Assembly (NCBI RefSeq): GCF_001411555.2
Contig: NC_049908.1
Span: forward strand, 28,496,724 to 28,560,723
Length of the DNA stretch: 64,000 bases
DNA from: Juglans regia
Lineage: Eukaryota; Streptophyta; Magnoliopsida; Fagales; Juglandaceae
Direction of reading: 5' to 3'
Made by a program: the position numbers and the translations under genes. Positions 1 through 11,000 of the stretch are shown in pieces. Numbering within the stretch: position 1 is the first letter of the stretch; the number at the start of each line of letters is the position of its first letter. The notes beneath the pieces are model-generated. The model was not told where the DNA came from and ran no database searches. It saw nothing but the letters and a program-made list of their open reading frames with translations.

Positions 1-553
1 CAGGTTTCTATAGCAGTGAAGAAGAGCTCAAGGAGAAGGACAAGGACTGCCTCCTATTGTGACCTACAGTTTAAGAACAAGAGAAAACTACATCATGTTG
101 TTTAAACCCATAGAACCAATAATGAATCTTAAGCAGATTGAGAAAAAATAGACAAAATATATTGCAAGTGACTTTAAAACCTCTGCATTTTTTGCAGCAC
201 TTGGACTGATATAGCATACCTAAACCCCCCCATGTTGATAATATGTATAATCTTGTAATTAAAAGTACATGAAAAGTGATGAGATATTCAGTTAACTGCC
301 AACATGTAAAAGCAAAAAAGAGCAGTGGAATCAATACAAATTTGCAAAGAGCGAAACATAGATGCTTGGGTTTTTTATTCCAAGTTTCCAACACATGATG
401 TTCCGGTTCGATGTGGTTGTAACCATTCATAATACACCAAAAACTGCCAATAGATAACTGGCCCACATCTACCATAAAAGCAACAAATTATGGAGTAACC
501 AAAATGCTGTTAATTTTTCTGGCAAATGACAGCCATTTGCCACTCAATTCAAC
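1..553. other. Non-coding flank downstream of the WAK-like gene
   Basis: No recognisable gene. A 34-codon plus-strand frame is open from base 1 to a stop at 103-105 and could be the end of an exon from outside the window, but it is basic, short and unlike any family I know. A 134-codon minus-strand frame at 71-475 has erratic composition and no recognisable domain. The stretch nearest 554 probably holds the 3' UTR of the WAK-like gene. Confidence 0.4.
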
Positions 554-1183
554 TCAGTTGGGGGGCACCCATTGCAGCTCAATTCCATAGTTCCAAGAAT
601 CAAAAGAAGCTCCAGGCTTCATATCCACCACAGAGGTGTAAGCAGAGCACCCTCCATCCCTGACCCGAATCATGTGTGAGGTCATGGAAAAATCTTTCAA
701 GTAATGGCAGCAAAGGGTGTTTCTACACCCACTTCCCTCCTCCACCTTCTCCTCAAACTGCCTACAAAAGCTGTTTGTGGAACAATTCATTGGGGACCTA
801 AGCAGGGCTTCAGTGCAATTCAGCAGCATGACAGTGTTGTGAGTAGAGATGTTGAAGGGCAAGTTCTCATCAAGTCTTAAGCCTTCTGAAGTGAAATCAG
901 AAGAATAACATGTGTTTTTCTGTATTGAGGGTGGGCTTATGATGAGCTTATAAAAACTTGGATTAATGCTGAGGACCTTGTAGTAAAACCCTCCAGCTGA
1001 CAAGAACTCGAGAACGCCATTGTTGCAGTAGACTTTATACCTTGAGTCTCCACAGCTTTCATCAGTGCTAAGTGGGTATGGAATTTCAATGCTTCCACAT
1101 TTAGGGCAAGCATTGTATGCAGACACAAGGGTTACAAAAATGAGCACCAGAAACATCAGAACCATCCTCACTGACGTGCTCAT
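554..1183 (-). CDS. Secreted wall-associated receptor kinase galacturonan-binding (GUB_WAK) protein, no kinase domain
   Basis: Single-exon gene of 209 codons. The start at 1183 was chosen because the next residues form a classic signal peptide (MSTSVRMVLMFLVLIFVTLV) followed directly by mature sequence with the family motif CPKCGSIEIPYPLST; a longer frame reaches an ATG at 1264 but that extension looks like 5' UTR. Paired cysteines follow (CGD, YCNN, NCTEALL, CRNTLCCHY), then GGCSAY and the domain end GIELQWVPPN, where the stop falls. In receptor-like WAKL20 proteins this point continues into a membrane helix and kinase; here it ends, as in the stand-alone Arabidopsis protein At1g11915. Known role of the fold: binding pectin in the wall. 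I infer an apoplastic pectin-binding protein, not a receptor. NIS and NCT are possible N-glycosylation sites. Confidence 0.85.
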   Translation of the reverse strand: MSTSVRMVLMFLVLIFVTLVSAYNACPKCGSIEIPYPLSTDESCGDSRYKVYCNNGVLEFLSAGGFYYKVLSINPSFYKLIISPPSIQKNTCYSSDFTSEGLRLDENLPFNISTHNTVMLLNCTEALLRSPMNCSTNSFCRQFEEKVEEGSGCRNTLCCHYLKDFSMTSHMIRVRDGGCSAYTSVVDMKPGASFDSWNYGIELQWVPPN

Positions 1184-4100
1184 TTTTTGAGGACTAGGGG
1201 GAAAGACCAGATGGATATTGCAAGAAATGCAGAGGCAAGGCGTCTGTATATAGCAACAGATCACAGAAGCTGGTTCTAATTATTAGTACAATCTTGGGAC
1301 AATTGAAATATAATAATATCTGCAGAATGTGTGGAAACCCATAAATTTGGAAATCCCACCAAAGTGGAAGCTCTTCAGTGCATTATCATCGAATCAATGA
1401 CAAGAAGCGTGCTTTGTTTCGGCATTATTAGAAAGATCAAGAGCCACCACTGTACTCCCCCCACTTGTAGAGATGATAAAATAATTACCATGTTTTATTT
1501 TTTGTGAAGCTATACAGTTTGTTTAAGCTGATCTACTCATCACCATACATACCAACCCATACAACCTTAAAGTGAGTGAGGATTAATGCTCCCTGTCATT
1601 TTACTATAGGGTTCAAGTAAAATCAATCCTCTGCGTGTCATAAAAATGCTTAAGATTATACTCAATACCCCTTAAAGTCACTGCAAAATGAACAATGCAG
1701 AAAAATGAGTAGGCCAGGATATCAAATGGAAGTTTGTTACAACTTTTTAATGTGAATAAGGGTGAATCTGTTCAAAAATGCACTGGCAGAAGGGGACTAA
1801 GCTGATCAATCAGTCTCCACCAAGGTCTTCAATAGTCTTCATTTTTCTGAAAAGCAGAAATTTTAGAAACTGTGTACTTGTACCATATCACACATATCTA
1901 GATAAATAGTCGATTTTTTTACCAACAGGATGTGACCCTAAAGATTATTTCCACCCCAAGTGTTCAAAGTTCAGATCTGGAGAGACTCTTCATCCTTTAT
2001 TATGGGTCCTGCTTATGGTTCTCTAATGATAAATTGAAGCCAACAGTACTACTACGTACGTGTAGGGGATCATGGGAATTAAAATAAAATTAGCCACCAA
2101 TCCCACTTTCCTTGGATAGAGTTTTTTCCTGCCACCTGCCCAATGGAGGGCTCCCCATTTCCTGAAGTGGTCTGTGTTATATATATATAATAGTTAATGC
2201 TGTGGCATCAGATCAATGTTATTTGGCCATTAAATAGAGTATAAGGGCTGCTTGGCCATTAACGTGTAGATATAGACATGTTTCTGGGTTAATTGCAATT
2301 TATCTATAGTGCATTTTGGCAATCAATATATATAATCAGAGAAAGACACCGCCTTTTACAACAAATCAATATGGATCGTTGACAGAAAAAGCTTCTGCAG
2401 TCTGAGGGGAATATAAAATGCGTTGCAAGAGCAAAGATGGTAGAGGAGAGCTATACTGCGCGCATTTCTTCTTTTCTGAGCTGGAGATAGCTAGAACACT
2501 ACACGTTTGCAAATTGTATGTACTTTGAAGAGGAAGTTTGAAAAAACAGAGAGTAAGAACACCATACACCACCATGATAGTTTTGATAAAAATGGTAGAG
2601 TAGACCTGATGATGGGAGGGAGACTGTGTTATATAATAACCAGATATAGAAATGAGTAACCATTATAGGTTCTTTGAGGCTCAATCCAGCCATCATGTAC
2701 ATCACTATTGGAAGGTGTTGAAACTGTGAATCATGGAGCATATATTCTTTCAACATAGTTCTTTTTAGTGTGTGTGTGTAATATCAAACTATCGATTTGT
2801 GTATTCCCTACGATATAAGAAGCAAAACATCTGAGCATTAGTAGTGAAATAGCTTCTTTTTTTTTCTTTTTTCTTTTTTTTTCTTTTTTTTTATCTAAAA
2901 TCTGTTTAAAAATTCATATATTTTTTGGTTTAGCTAACCACTGTTTAAAAGCACCCTATAATTAACAAACTTTCTAAATCTATCTCTATTCCAGTTAAAT
3001 ATTTATAGTCATTCTTCCTTTATAAAAATTGCCTACTTTCCATTCATCTTGCTAGAAAAAGTTGGGATACTGCACCACCGCCCGATCTGGTTTTCATTTT
3101 AATAAATATTTCCATTTTCCAATCAAGTATTACACACAAAAAAAAAAAAAAAACAGAGTATGATAATGTCCTTACGTAATACATGGTTTGTTGGCCATAA
3201 GAAGTTCTTGTTTTTCTTGAATAAGTTGTCGTTATGTTTGTTCCATATAGCAGATTGGAGCTTGTTAGGTGTACAATAAAGTAACAGAAACAGAAGAATG
3301 GCCAGCCAAGGGTAGTAAAGGAGTAGTAGTCGGTTGTAAGGGTATCATTACTCTTAGACAATTATTAGATAAAAAGTTGAAAACTTGAAATAGAAAAGTT
3401 TTTACATTTGAGTAATGTTTAAGAACGAAGTTATGAGAAAAGTTAAGAAATGTTAAAAGAATTTGAAAATACTTGTTGCCAAAGAAGGCCTAAAAATCCC
3501 TGAAACATTGGTTAGCTCACCATATGATATTTTGAATGACAACTAAGCTAAAATTTGTCTAAAAAAAATGAAAGATGGCTAGTTGACTACTATTGCTCTT
3601 ATATATCCTAAACGATCCATCAGAATGTGTTTTGTTGATCTTCCTAGTTTTTCAGATAATTTAAAATTGCTCACCCTATCTCCCACCTTCTGTTGGTTCT
3701 TCCAATATAGGCGGGGAAGGTTAACAAGGAAAGAACAAAATCATTGTTCAAGAATAAATTACAAAATGGGCCATTTTACAAGTGTCTCCATTTCTTCTGG
3801 CTCTTGTGCAGTTGTACTTTCCAAGAACAACCATCAAGAATGTGGCTGATGAACTGGTAGAGCCTATGGAATACATCCAATATCGAACAAGCTGGCAAAA
3901 GAAGAAATGCCTAAGAATATCTGAGAATCCAAACGCGTACATGATATCTCAAGTAGAATTGACAAGTAAGATGAACTGACCAGAATGCACATGTATGTAT
4001 ATGTATGCATGTGTGTGTGTGAAGAACTGTGTTTCTTTCCAAGCCCACGAGGTTTCTATTAACTTTGAACAAGAATTTACACTCCCAACTTTGTTTACCT

Positions 4101-4345
4101 CATAGCAAACACATGCAATTATCACTAGTCACGACATCACTTAAATATACCAAATTGAAATTTTCAAAAAATGGAACGGCTATGTTACGTTTCAACAATG
4201 GTACCAAAAGAAGAGAAGAATATGTTTCAGAAGATATAGTGAACATACTTAAAAAAAAAAAGATATAGTGAACATCAATCTCATGAGTTCAAAGCAGATT
4301 CCATCAATTGTATTTTTCCATAAATCATACATTTACACCCCCAAA

Positions 4346-4376
<31 letters not shown>

Positions 4377-4529
4377 AAAAAACCTTTTATTTTCTCAAAG
4401 GGAAAGAAAGGCATAAAATGGTGGCATCTCTGAACAGAGTCTGGTTAGGGTCAGGCTAACTTAACAGGATATTACCAAGTTAGAGGCTTCAACTGCAAGC
4501 TTTTTTCAGAAGTGCCATTTGACGCTAGG
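1184..4529. other. Intergenic stretch between the WAK-like gene and mtSSB
   Basis: About 3.3 kb with no gene I can support. It holds a pyrimidine-rich tract (about 2859-2893), a poly-A run near 3139, a TG-rich stretch near 4009-4020 and a C21/A16 homopolymer pair at 4346-4382. Plus-strand frames at 3583-3849 and 4029-4268 have no recognisable domains. The WAK-like promoter must lie just above 1183, but I could not pick a confident TATA box. Confidence 0.5.
4346..4382. repeat. Compound homopolymer (C)21(A)16
   Basis: An uninterrupted run of C followed directly by a run of A. It is likely to be length-polymorphic and error-prone in sequencing or assembly, so the counts should be treated as approximate. 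Confidence 0.9.
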
Positions 4530-4544
4530 CTAAAACAATCCTTC

Positions 4545-7091
4545 TCCTGCCAGAAACAAAGATGAAATGATTAATAGGATGTTTATTTCCCAGTGTTCTC
4601 ATAATTGTGTAAGTTCAACAGTATATACTAGAGGACTATTTCAAGAATTGAATATTAAGACAAAAACAAGGAAGCTTACAAAGATCGTCAAAAGAAATAC
4701 TGCTGAGACTTTCTCTGGTCTTTAGAAGCCGAATTTTCCCTGCAAGGTTAAAAGTGAACTTAAGGTTGTTTTTCACCATCTTAGTATGGCTGCCTCAACA
4801 CTTCATACCCATATGAGACACTGAAACATCTCTGTGTCCTTTCTATATTATCTATCCAACATATTGACCAGTGATGCACTTCAAAGATTCTACAACATTT
4901 GAGGTAAATCAATTCTCTTTATACACCAGCTTCTTTGGAGAGAAGAAGATATGGATAAACCAAAGGATAATGGATGCATAAGTATATAAAGGGGCACAAG
5001 AGACATCAAATTGCACTGAAGAGAACTGAGAACAGTAACACCGTCTCTTCTAGAAGCCTACTGAGAGAGGGAAAAAATTACATAAAGTATAACATACCAT
5101 TTTGACGAACACATATCTCTGGGATATTTTTAACTTCACCATTGATGCGGTCGTTGTAAACTCTCGTTTCAATGTCACCCTCAACATAAACAGAAGAGCT
5201 GCATTAAACCTTCCAGCATTAGATAGAGACATCAAATGCTAAACCCAGTTTTCTCAAAAGAATGATCCGTACTTTTTAACAAGTTGTTGTACTGCATAAG
5301 CTCCAAGGGCTTCATTATGCACAGCAATTCGATGCCACTGAGCAGGTTTTGGCAAGTCTTTTGCTCCTACAATTCTTTGGTCAAACATGCCCCCTGTCCC
5401 AACTGTGAAGATGGTTACCGATCGGCCCTTTCTTAGGATCTTCTGCACAGGGGCTTGCCCAACTTTTCCACATATAATTGCCTGTATAAAAGCACTACAA
5501 GATGGGTCAAATTATTCACTGGATAAAGCACTCACGAGCAGAAGCCGAATCCACTTTCAAGCAAGAGGATTTTTTTCTTGCGACAATTAAATCACAAGGA
5601 AAAGTAAAATAAATATTGAATCTAATGAGACATGTATTTTCGGTGTCCTAATAACTCAAATGTGTAAAATGACATTTTCTAGATAAATGAAGTTTCACAA
5701 TATTCAATGTCTAGCCTTTCCCTAAATTTTCTTAGAAACCCAAAAAAGAAAATCATAAAGACATCTTTTCAATGACCCAGAAAAACAAAATCATTCTTCA
5801 TGCCTTATGTATCACTACCAATCAAGTTTAAGAAGCCCAATATTCATCACAACATCCTTTGAGTCCACGAATAAAATTATTCAATTGTTTTTTTATAATT
5901 ATTCAACAGTTTCCAATATGACATTATAAATTCACTGTTAAAACAGTAAGTAAAATGCCATAGAGTCAGTCAATTTCCAAAGAAGTACATTATATATATA
6001 TTATTCAACTGAAAATTGAAATTAATTACCTTGTAGACACCACGAAAATCCGGACCCCTTCTTGGATCCACACCTTGGGGTTGTAGCTCCTCTGCCTTGC
6101 CACCAAGAAAGTTATCAAAATCCTCTTCCACATCATTTTTCTTTTGATCTTCATTGTCACTATCGAATGACGCAGTTGAGTAACACGACTTTGAGCTTCT
6201 TTGAACATTAACCACTAAAACCATAGAAAAAATCAGTATACAATGTCTACCTTTTTCGCTCATCGTTGTCACAATCAAATGACATAGTTGAGTAACCTGG
6301 ATCTGAGCTTCATTGCACACCAACAGCTAAAACCATAGAAAAAACCAGTATACAAATATAATGTCCTCCCAACATGCCCATCTCCAATTATCACTTCATT
6401 ACCCATTGATCTTAGTAAAATTACTAAATAAATAAGAAGTCCCCAAATACTATGAAGTACTTTATGCCTATTAAGTACTTGTGGAAAATCCTCTAAGATC
6501 AAACATGATGACCATGCCCAATACTATAAAAGAAGTAACCCAAAAAGAAAATTGAACTAACCCAGAAAGAAAACGTAGTTAAAATTACATCAATTCCAAA
6601 TTTTAGTCGGCTAATTAACAAGAGAATCCATCCAAGTCCACATAGTCTTCAAAAACAAGTTCACATAACATTTTCGAAACACACGTTTTGAACATGTTAT
6701 GTGAAATTTTTGGCATAGAAACAAAAATAAAAATACATAGTACTCAACAATATCTAAGCTTGGATAGCTGCTCATAACAGCTCCCAGTTCTCCAACCTAT
6801 TAGAATTCAAGGATTATTCGCCTATTTCCTTTTAATCTAGTTTGGTGTATCTTTTACACAGTTCAGTGTAAATGGGTTGTACAGCCTCTATGCTTTTAAT
6901 TAAATATGCATTTCAAAAATTAAAAAATGACTAAAACAAAAACCATATACAAGTTTTCATATCTACGATATACAAACAAACATCGATATACAAATGAGCT
7001 TTTAGAGAGAGAGAGAACCGAGAGAAGAAGCGGGTGTAGTAGAATTAGAGAGTCTCAGAAACTTCGCGAATCGCACGGCGAGTGAACTCAT
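4545..7091 (-). CDS. MTSSB: Mitochondrial single-stranded DNA-binding protein (OB-fold), spliced
   Basis: Nuclear gene for the organellar SSB that coats single-stranded DNA in mitochondrial replication and recombination (Arabidopsis At4g11060 family). My exons are 7019-7091, 6030-6214, 5273-5481, 5098-5198, 4680-4739 and a stop completed at 4546-4545, all with GT-AG introns and matching phases, giving 209 codons (Arabidopsis about 201). The N-terminus MSSLAVRFAKFLRL is basic and serine-rich, a typical mitochondrial presequence. Family blocks follow in order: ELQPQGVDPRRG, AIICGKVGQAPVQKIL, FTVGTGGMFDQR, PAQWHRIAVHNE, YVEGDIETRVYND, PEICVRQNGKIR. Odd points: the 5' half of exon 2 is tandemly duplicated upstream (6252-6358), and the last base of exon 5 makes a TGA across the final junction, replacing the expected REGLF-type tail. 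The last exon is the least certain part. Confidence 0.88.
6141..6358 (-). repeat. Tandem duplication of mtSSB exon 2 start plus its splice acceptor
   Basis: Two diverged copies about 111 bp apart: 6141-6247 (contains the used 5' half of exon 2 and the acceptor at 6215-6216) and 6252-6358. Both carry the TTCTATGGTTTTAG acceptor context and the TACTCAACT coding core. In the upstream copy the frame inherited from exon 1 meets a TGA six codons after the acceptor, and a GT donor lies at 6250-6249, outlining a 76-nt potential exon at 6251-6326. Confidence 0.85.
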
Positions 7092-8075
7092 TTCGGCAAC
7101 GAAGAGCTCAGTGAGAAGCATAAGGCTAGAGAGGAGAGAGTATAATGAGGGTGGGGGGGGGAGAGGAGGGTTTTAGAGGAGGCAGGGCGCGTGTCCGGGT
7201 CATGGATGGCCCGTTGTATTGCGCTTATGGTCCTGAGATCCAGAGGACCACTCATATGGATCTAGAAAGAGAATCGTGCAAGTACCGTCCACTTTTTTAG
7301 AAAATTTCTTTTAAAAAAAATAAAATTTATTATTAAAAATTTAATTTTTTTTTATGTGAATCTCATTTTTATTCTTTTTTTTTCAAAAAAGTACGCGATA
7401 CTTGTACATTTCATGACTATAAATATCATTTATCTATTTATTTTATTTATAAAGATAAGCTATTCTTGAGCCTAATCAATGACTAACTTGTTTTTTTTTT
7501 TTAATTTTTTTTCTAATGGAAATCTATCTAGTCATTGATCATTCTAGTCCTAAAAATAACGAATAAGAAAAACGTAATATAGTATTTCAAATTTAGGTTT
7601 TATACTTTGCAAAAAAACCTCATTGGATTCCCAATCTTATCAATTTATTTCCTAGATTTGATCACTATTATCAATAATAATAATTTGGAAAGCATATTTA
7701 TTAATACTCAGAATAGATGTACACAAATTAATTCATTTTCTCACCCCCCATTTTTTTTTTTTTTTTTTTTAACTTTTCCTAAATCAATCCAGAAGTGAAT
7801 AAAATCACTAAATTCATTTATCAAATGATCAAAGAAGAATAAATACATTGGGCATTACAACTGTTTTAAGGAACATAGAGATTACAAAGAGCAATTCATT
7901 TTATGAGTTGACTACAACAAATTACGTATATCAGAAACATATATACATCTAACCATTAACACTTTTATGTCCAAAGCTTCCCATTGACAAGGAACAAATG
8001 GGAGAATAAAAACCTAAATACCTAGGCTGATAAGATACAGATGGGAGGAACTTAACTAGTAAAATACAAGGAATC
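7092..8075. other. Intergenic region between TPR3 3' end and mtSSB start
   Basis: About 1 kb holding the mtSSB promoter and 5' UTR at its low end and the TPR3 3' UTR at its high end; the genes point the same way. A purine-rich stretch with G9 lies at 7139-7190. AT-rich sequence and homopolymers (T runs near 7490-7515 and 7749-7770) fill the rest. No reading frame here resembles a protein family. Confidence 0.5.
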
Positions 8076-11000
8076 TCATCTTTGTGCCTGATCAGGTGTG
8101 TGGTTGCTTGTTGTTGATGATGATCCTGTCCTACCATTGGGTACCCCATTGTCCATAGGTGGAGTTGTGCCCCACTTCCCCTCTGATTCAATTGGTTCTA
8201 TCACCTTTACAGACCCATCACTCAATCCAATGGCAAATTGGTTGGAATCCAGAGGATGCGCAGCAACAACAAGGGGGTACGAAGATTGGCTACAAATTAG
8301 TGCAACAAACATTAAAAACACTGCATACAACAATATTAACTAGGAAAATAGTTAGACAACCCCTTTTCACCTCTAAAAGTATATGTACCAACCCATATAT
8401 ATATATATGCACCCCTAACTTACCCGTTTAAAGCTGCCTGGGATAAGTAGACTGTTGGGGCTATACGACATCTTAGTCTCAGGCTATCAGCGTCATAAAC
8501 CCCAATGTTACCATCGCAAAAGGTGGCATAAACCAGTTGACTATTGTACGAGTATGCAGCAGAAGAAATGGGTGCAGGAAGTGCATCTTGTGGGACCCAC
8601 TGCAATGGAACAACAAATAAGATTTTATACCAATTTTGCCATCAGATATCATTTACAAACATTTCAATAAACTTCCCACCTGCCGAGTGCGGTCCATCTT
8701 GGATACATCATATATAGCTAGCTGTGTCTCATGGACTACTAGCAAGCGGATTTGGTCAGAGTGGAACTGCACTCGGGTGTCGCCAGCAGGTGCCTTTCCA
8801 GAAGGTATTTGGATTGTAATGGACTTCATCCTTTCCCACGTGTCAATGCTCCACACACAAAGCTGCATAAAACAGTTACCACTCACTGCAATCAGCATCT
8901 TCAAATAAGTGACTGACAGCGTAAAATGTTTATGTTTTGGGGAGGATGCGAATCAAGCAGTATTGGGAATTGGAGTCATTTTCATCATCTTCAATCTATT
9001 GTACTCTACCGGAATGGGAGGTGTAGGCGAAGATAAGATAAGCTAGATTCCATCTAAAATGAGGTTCACGGCAGCACTTCTTATCATGAATTATGCCCTG
9101 CAAATGCTTTTTTTTTTCATGGTAAGGTGTTTGGAGGAACGAGCACAGTTTGCAAGTGGCATTCAGTATGGACAACTGCATTGGGAAGGATGTATATGAT
9201 GGACAACTGCAGCGTGGAAAATTGGAAGCTTGTTCCTTTAGGTATGATGATACAGTGCGTATGGATGGAACAAAATGCATGAAACTTAGAAGATTCTGAG
9301 AAGACAGTGGAGGAGCTTAATTCCTTAGTGCAAAAAACACTTTTGTGTTAGGATGTCAACTCAAAGTAGCTATGGCTCCTCTAGTTTTTGTTTTCCTCCT
9401 TTCTAATCCGGTGTAATGGGTTGCACCCCTTGTGCTCTTAATGAAATTTTAAAAACTTCTTAAAAAAGAATCACAAAAGCAACTCACTTGAGCATCAGCA
9501 CCTGAAGAAACCAGTATATTAAGATTTGTTGAAAAAGCTAAGCCAGTAATCCTCTTTTGGTGACCCTTCAATTTTGATTTGACCTAAAAACAACAAACAA
9601 ATCATGTCATATTAAGAGAGCAATACAAACCACCCCAGGGGGTGGGGGGATGAGTAATTCCAGGAAAAATTACCTCATCCACTCTAACATTATATATATG
9701 GATAGTTGAATCCTCCATTCCAATAGCTATGATGTTATTATCCTGGGGGTGAAATGCTAGAAAGGTAGAAGCAGGGGGTGGTGGCATGAATGTGGTCATT
9801 ACCTATAAACAAGAGCAAATCATCATCAACCATTTTTTTGGACAAACTTTGCAAGACATGTATAAATAGACATACCTTGAATGTCATCATGTTAAATAAT
9901 GAAACCTTTCCACCACAGGCTGACATTACATATGAGTCATTCTTTGATAGGGCTATGCATGGAACTGCTTCATCAAGGTTGACACCTGAGACATCATTAC
10001 TCATAAGAAGGCCACTGTTTGGTTGCCAATGCTGTGGAACGACACTGGCAGTGGCCTTTAAACACCCACAAACATCAGAAATCTCTTCCTCCAAGAAAAC
10101 AAAATCTCATACAAATTTGCAAAATATTTTTATATATATAAGTAGAAGTGAACTTGCTCCAAACTAATATTACCTTTCCACTTGGATTTTGCTCGTTGCG
10201 TGTCCACTTCCACAGCTTCTGAACACCATTAGACCCAAGTGCCAAAACCCCAACACCAGAATTTGTATATAAAAGTCGAACAACCTAATTATAAATGAAA
10301 CACTTGAGGCACCTTCATGTAGATACATTTTATAATGAAAAAATATTTAATTGAAAGATTTTTTTAACACACCTTGCTGGAAGAATCATTGCTGTCGGGC
10401 ATGGTAACTAATCGGCACTGGACAGCATCACTAATTTCAGACAACTGCCAGGTTTTACTTCTATCGGTTACATCCTCCGCAACAATTCTTGGCTTCTCCA
10501 TGCTTCTACTCATGGGATCAGCTCCATTCTTAACAGAAAAGGTCAAGCTAATCAACACTCCGACAGTGCCTCAATTACCAAGAAAGAATTAGTAGTAAAA
10601 AAAGCTTTTCCCAACAATCAAACGCAATATCATTATCATAAAGAAAATCTTAAACAGCTCAGCACCCCATTCTTAACCCTTTCACCAAGTATTATATTGC
10701 ATGCTGAGGAGCATGTCCCCCTCACATGAAAGCAAGAGTTTAGAAAGGCAGACCCATTACATGCAACCCAAAACAAGTTTTAACATGTAATATGGAACCT
10801 ACATACATAATAGTTCCTCTGCCTATTTATGATATTTTGAACGCAAGTGAACCTACATACATGATTGCAGCCGCAACTCTCGTGTATAATTCTAGTAAAC
10901 TTATATTTCAAGTTATAGGGTTCAAGTAGCATACAAGAATTGGAGAAGGCCTGATAGGGGAGCTCATTTCTACTTTACAATTGACTGAATTTACATTTGT

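Noticed and set aside
1..105. Plus-strand 34-codon open end rich in Arg/Ser/Lys
   Set aside because: Too short and unlike any known C-terminus; cannot be tied to a gene without upstream sequence.
6790..6930. Possible LINE tail in mtSSB intron 1 (AGTTCAGTGTAAATGGGTTGT..CTTTTAATTAAAT)
   Set aside because: Resembles LINE 3' ends only loosely; no coding remnant to support it.
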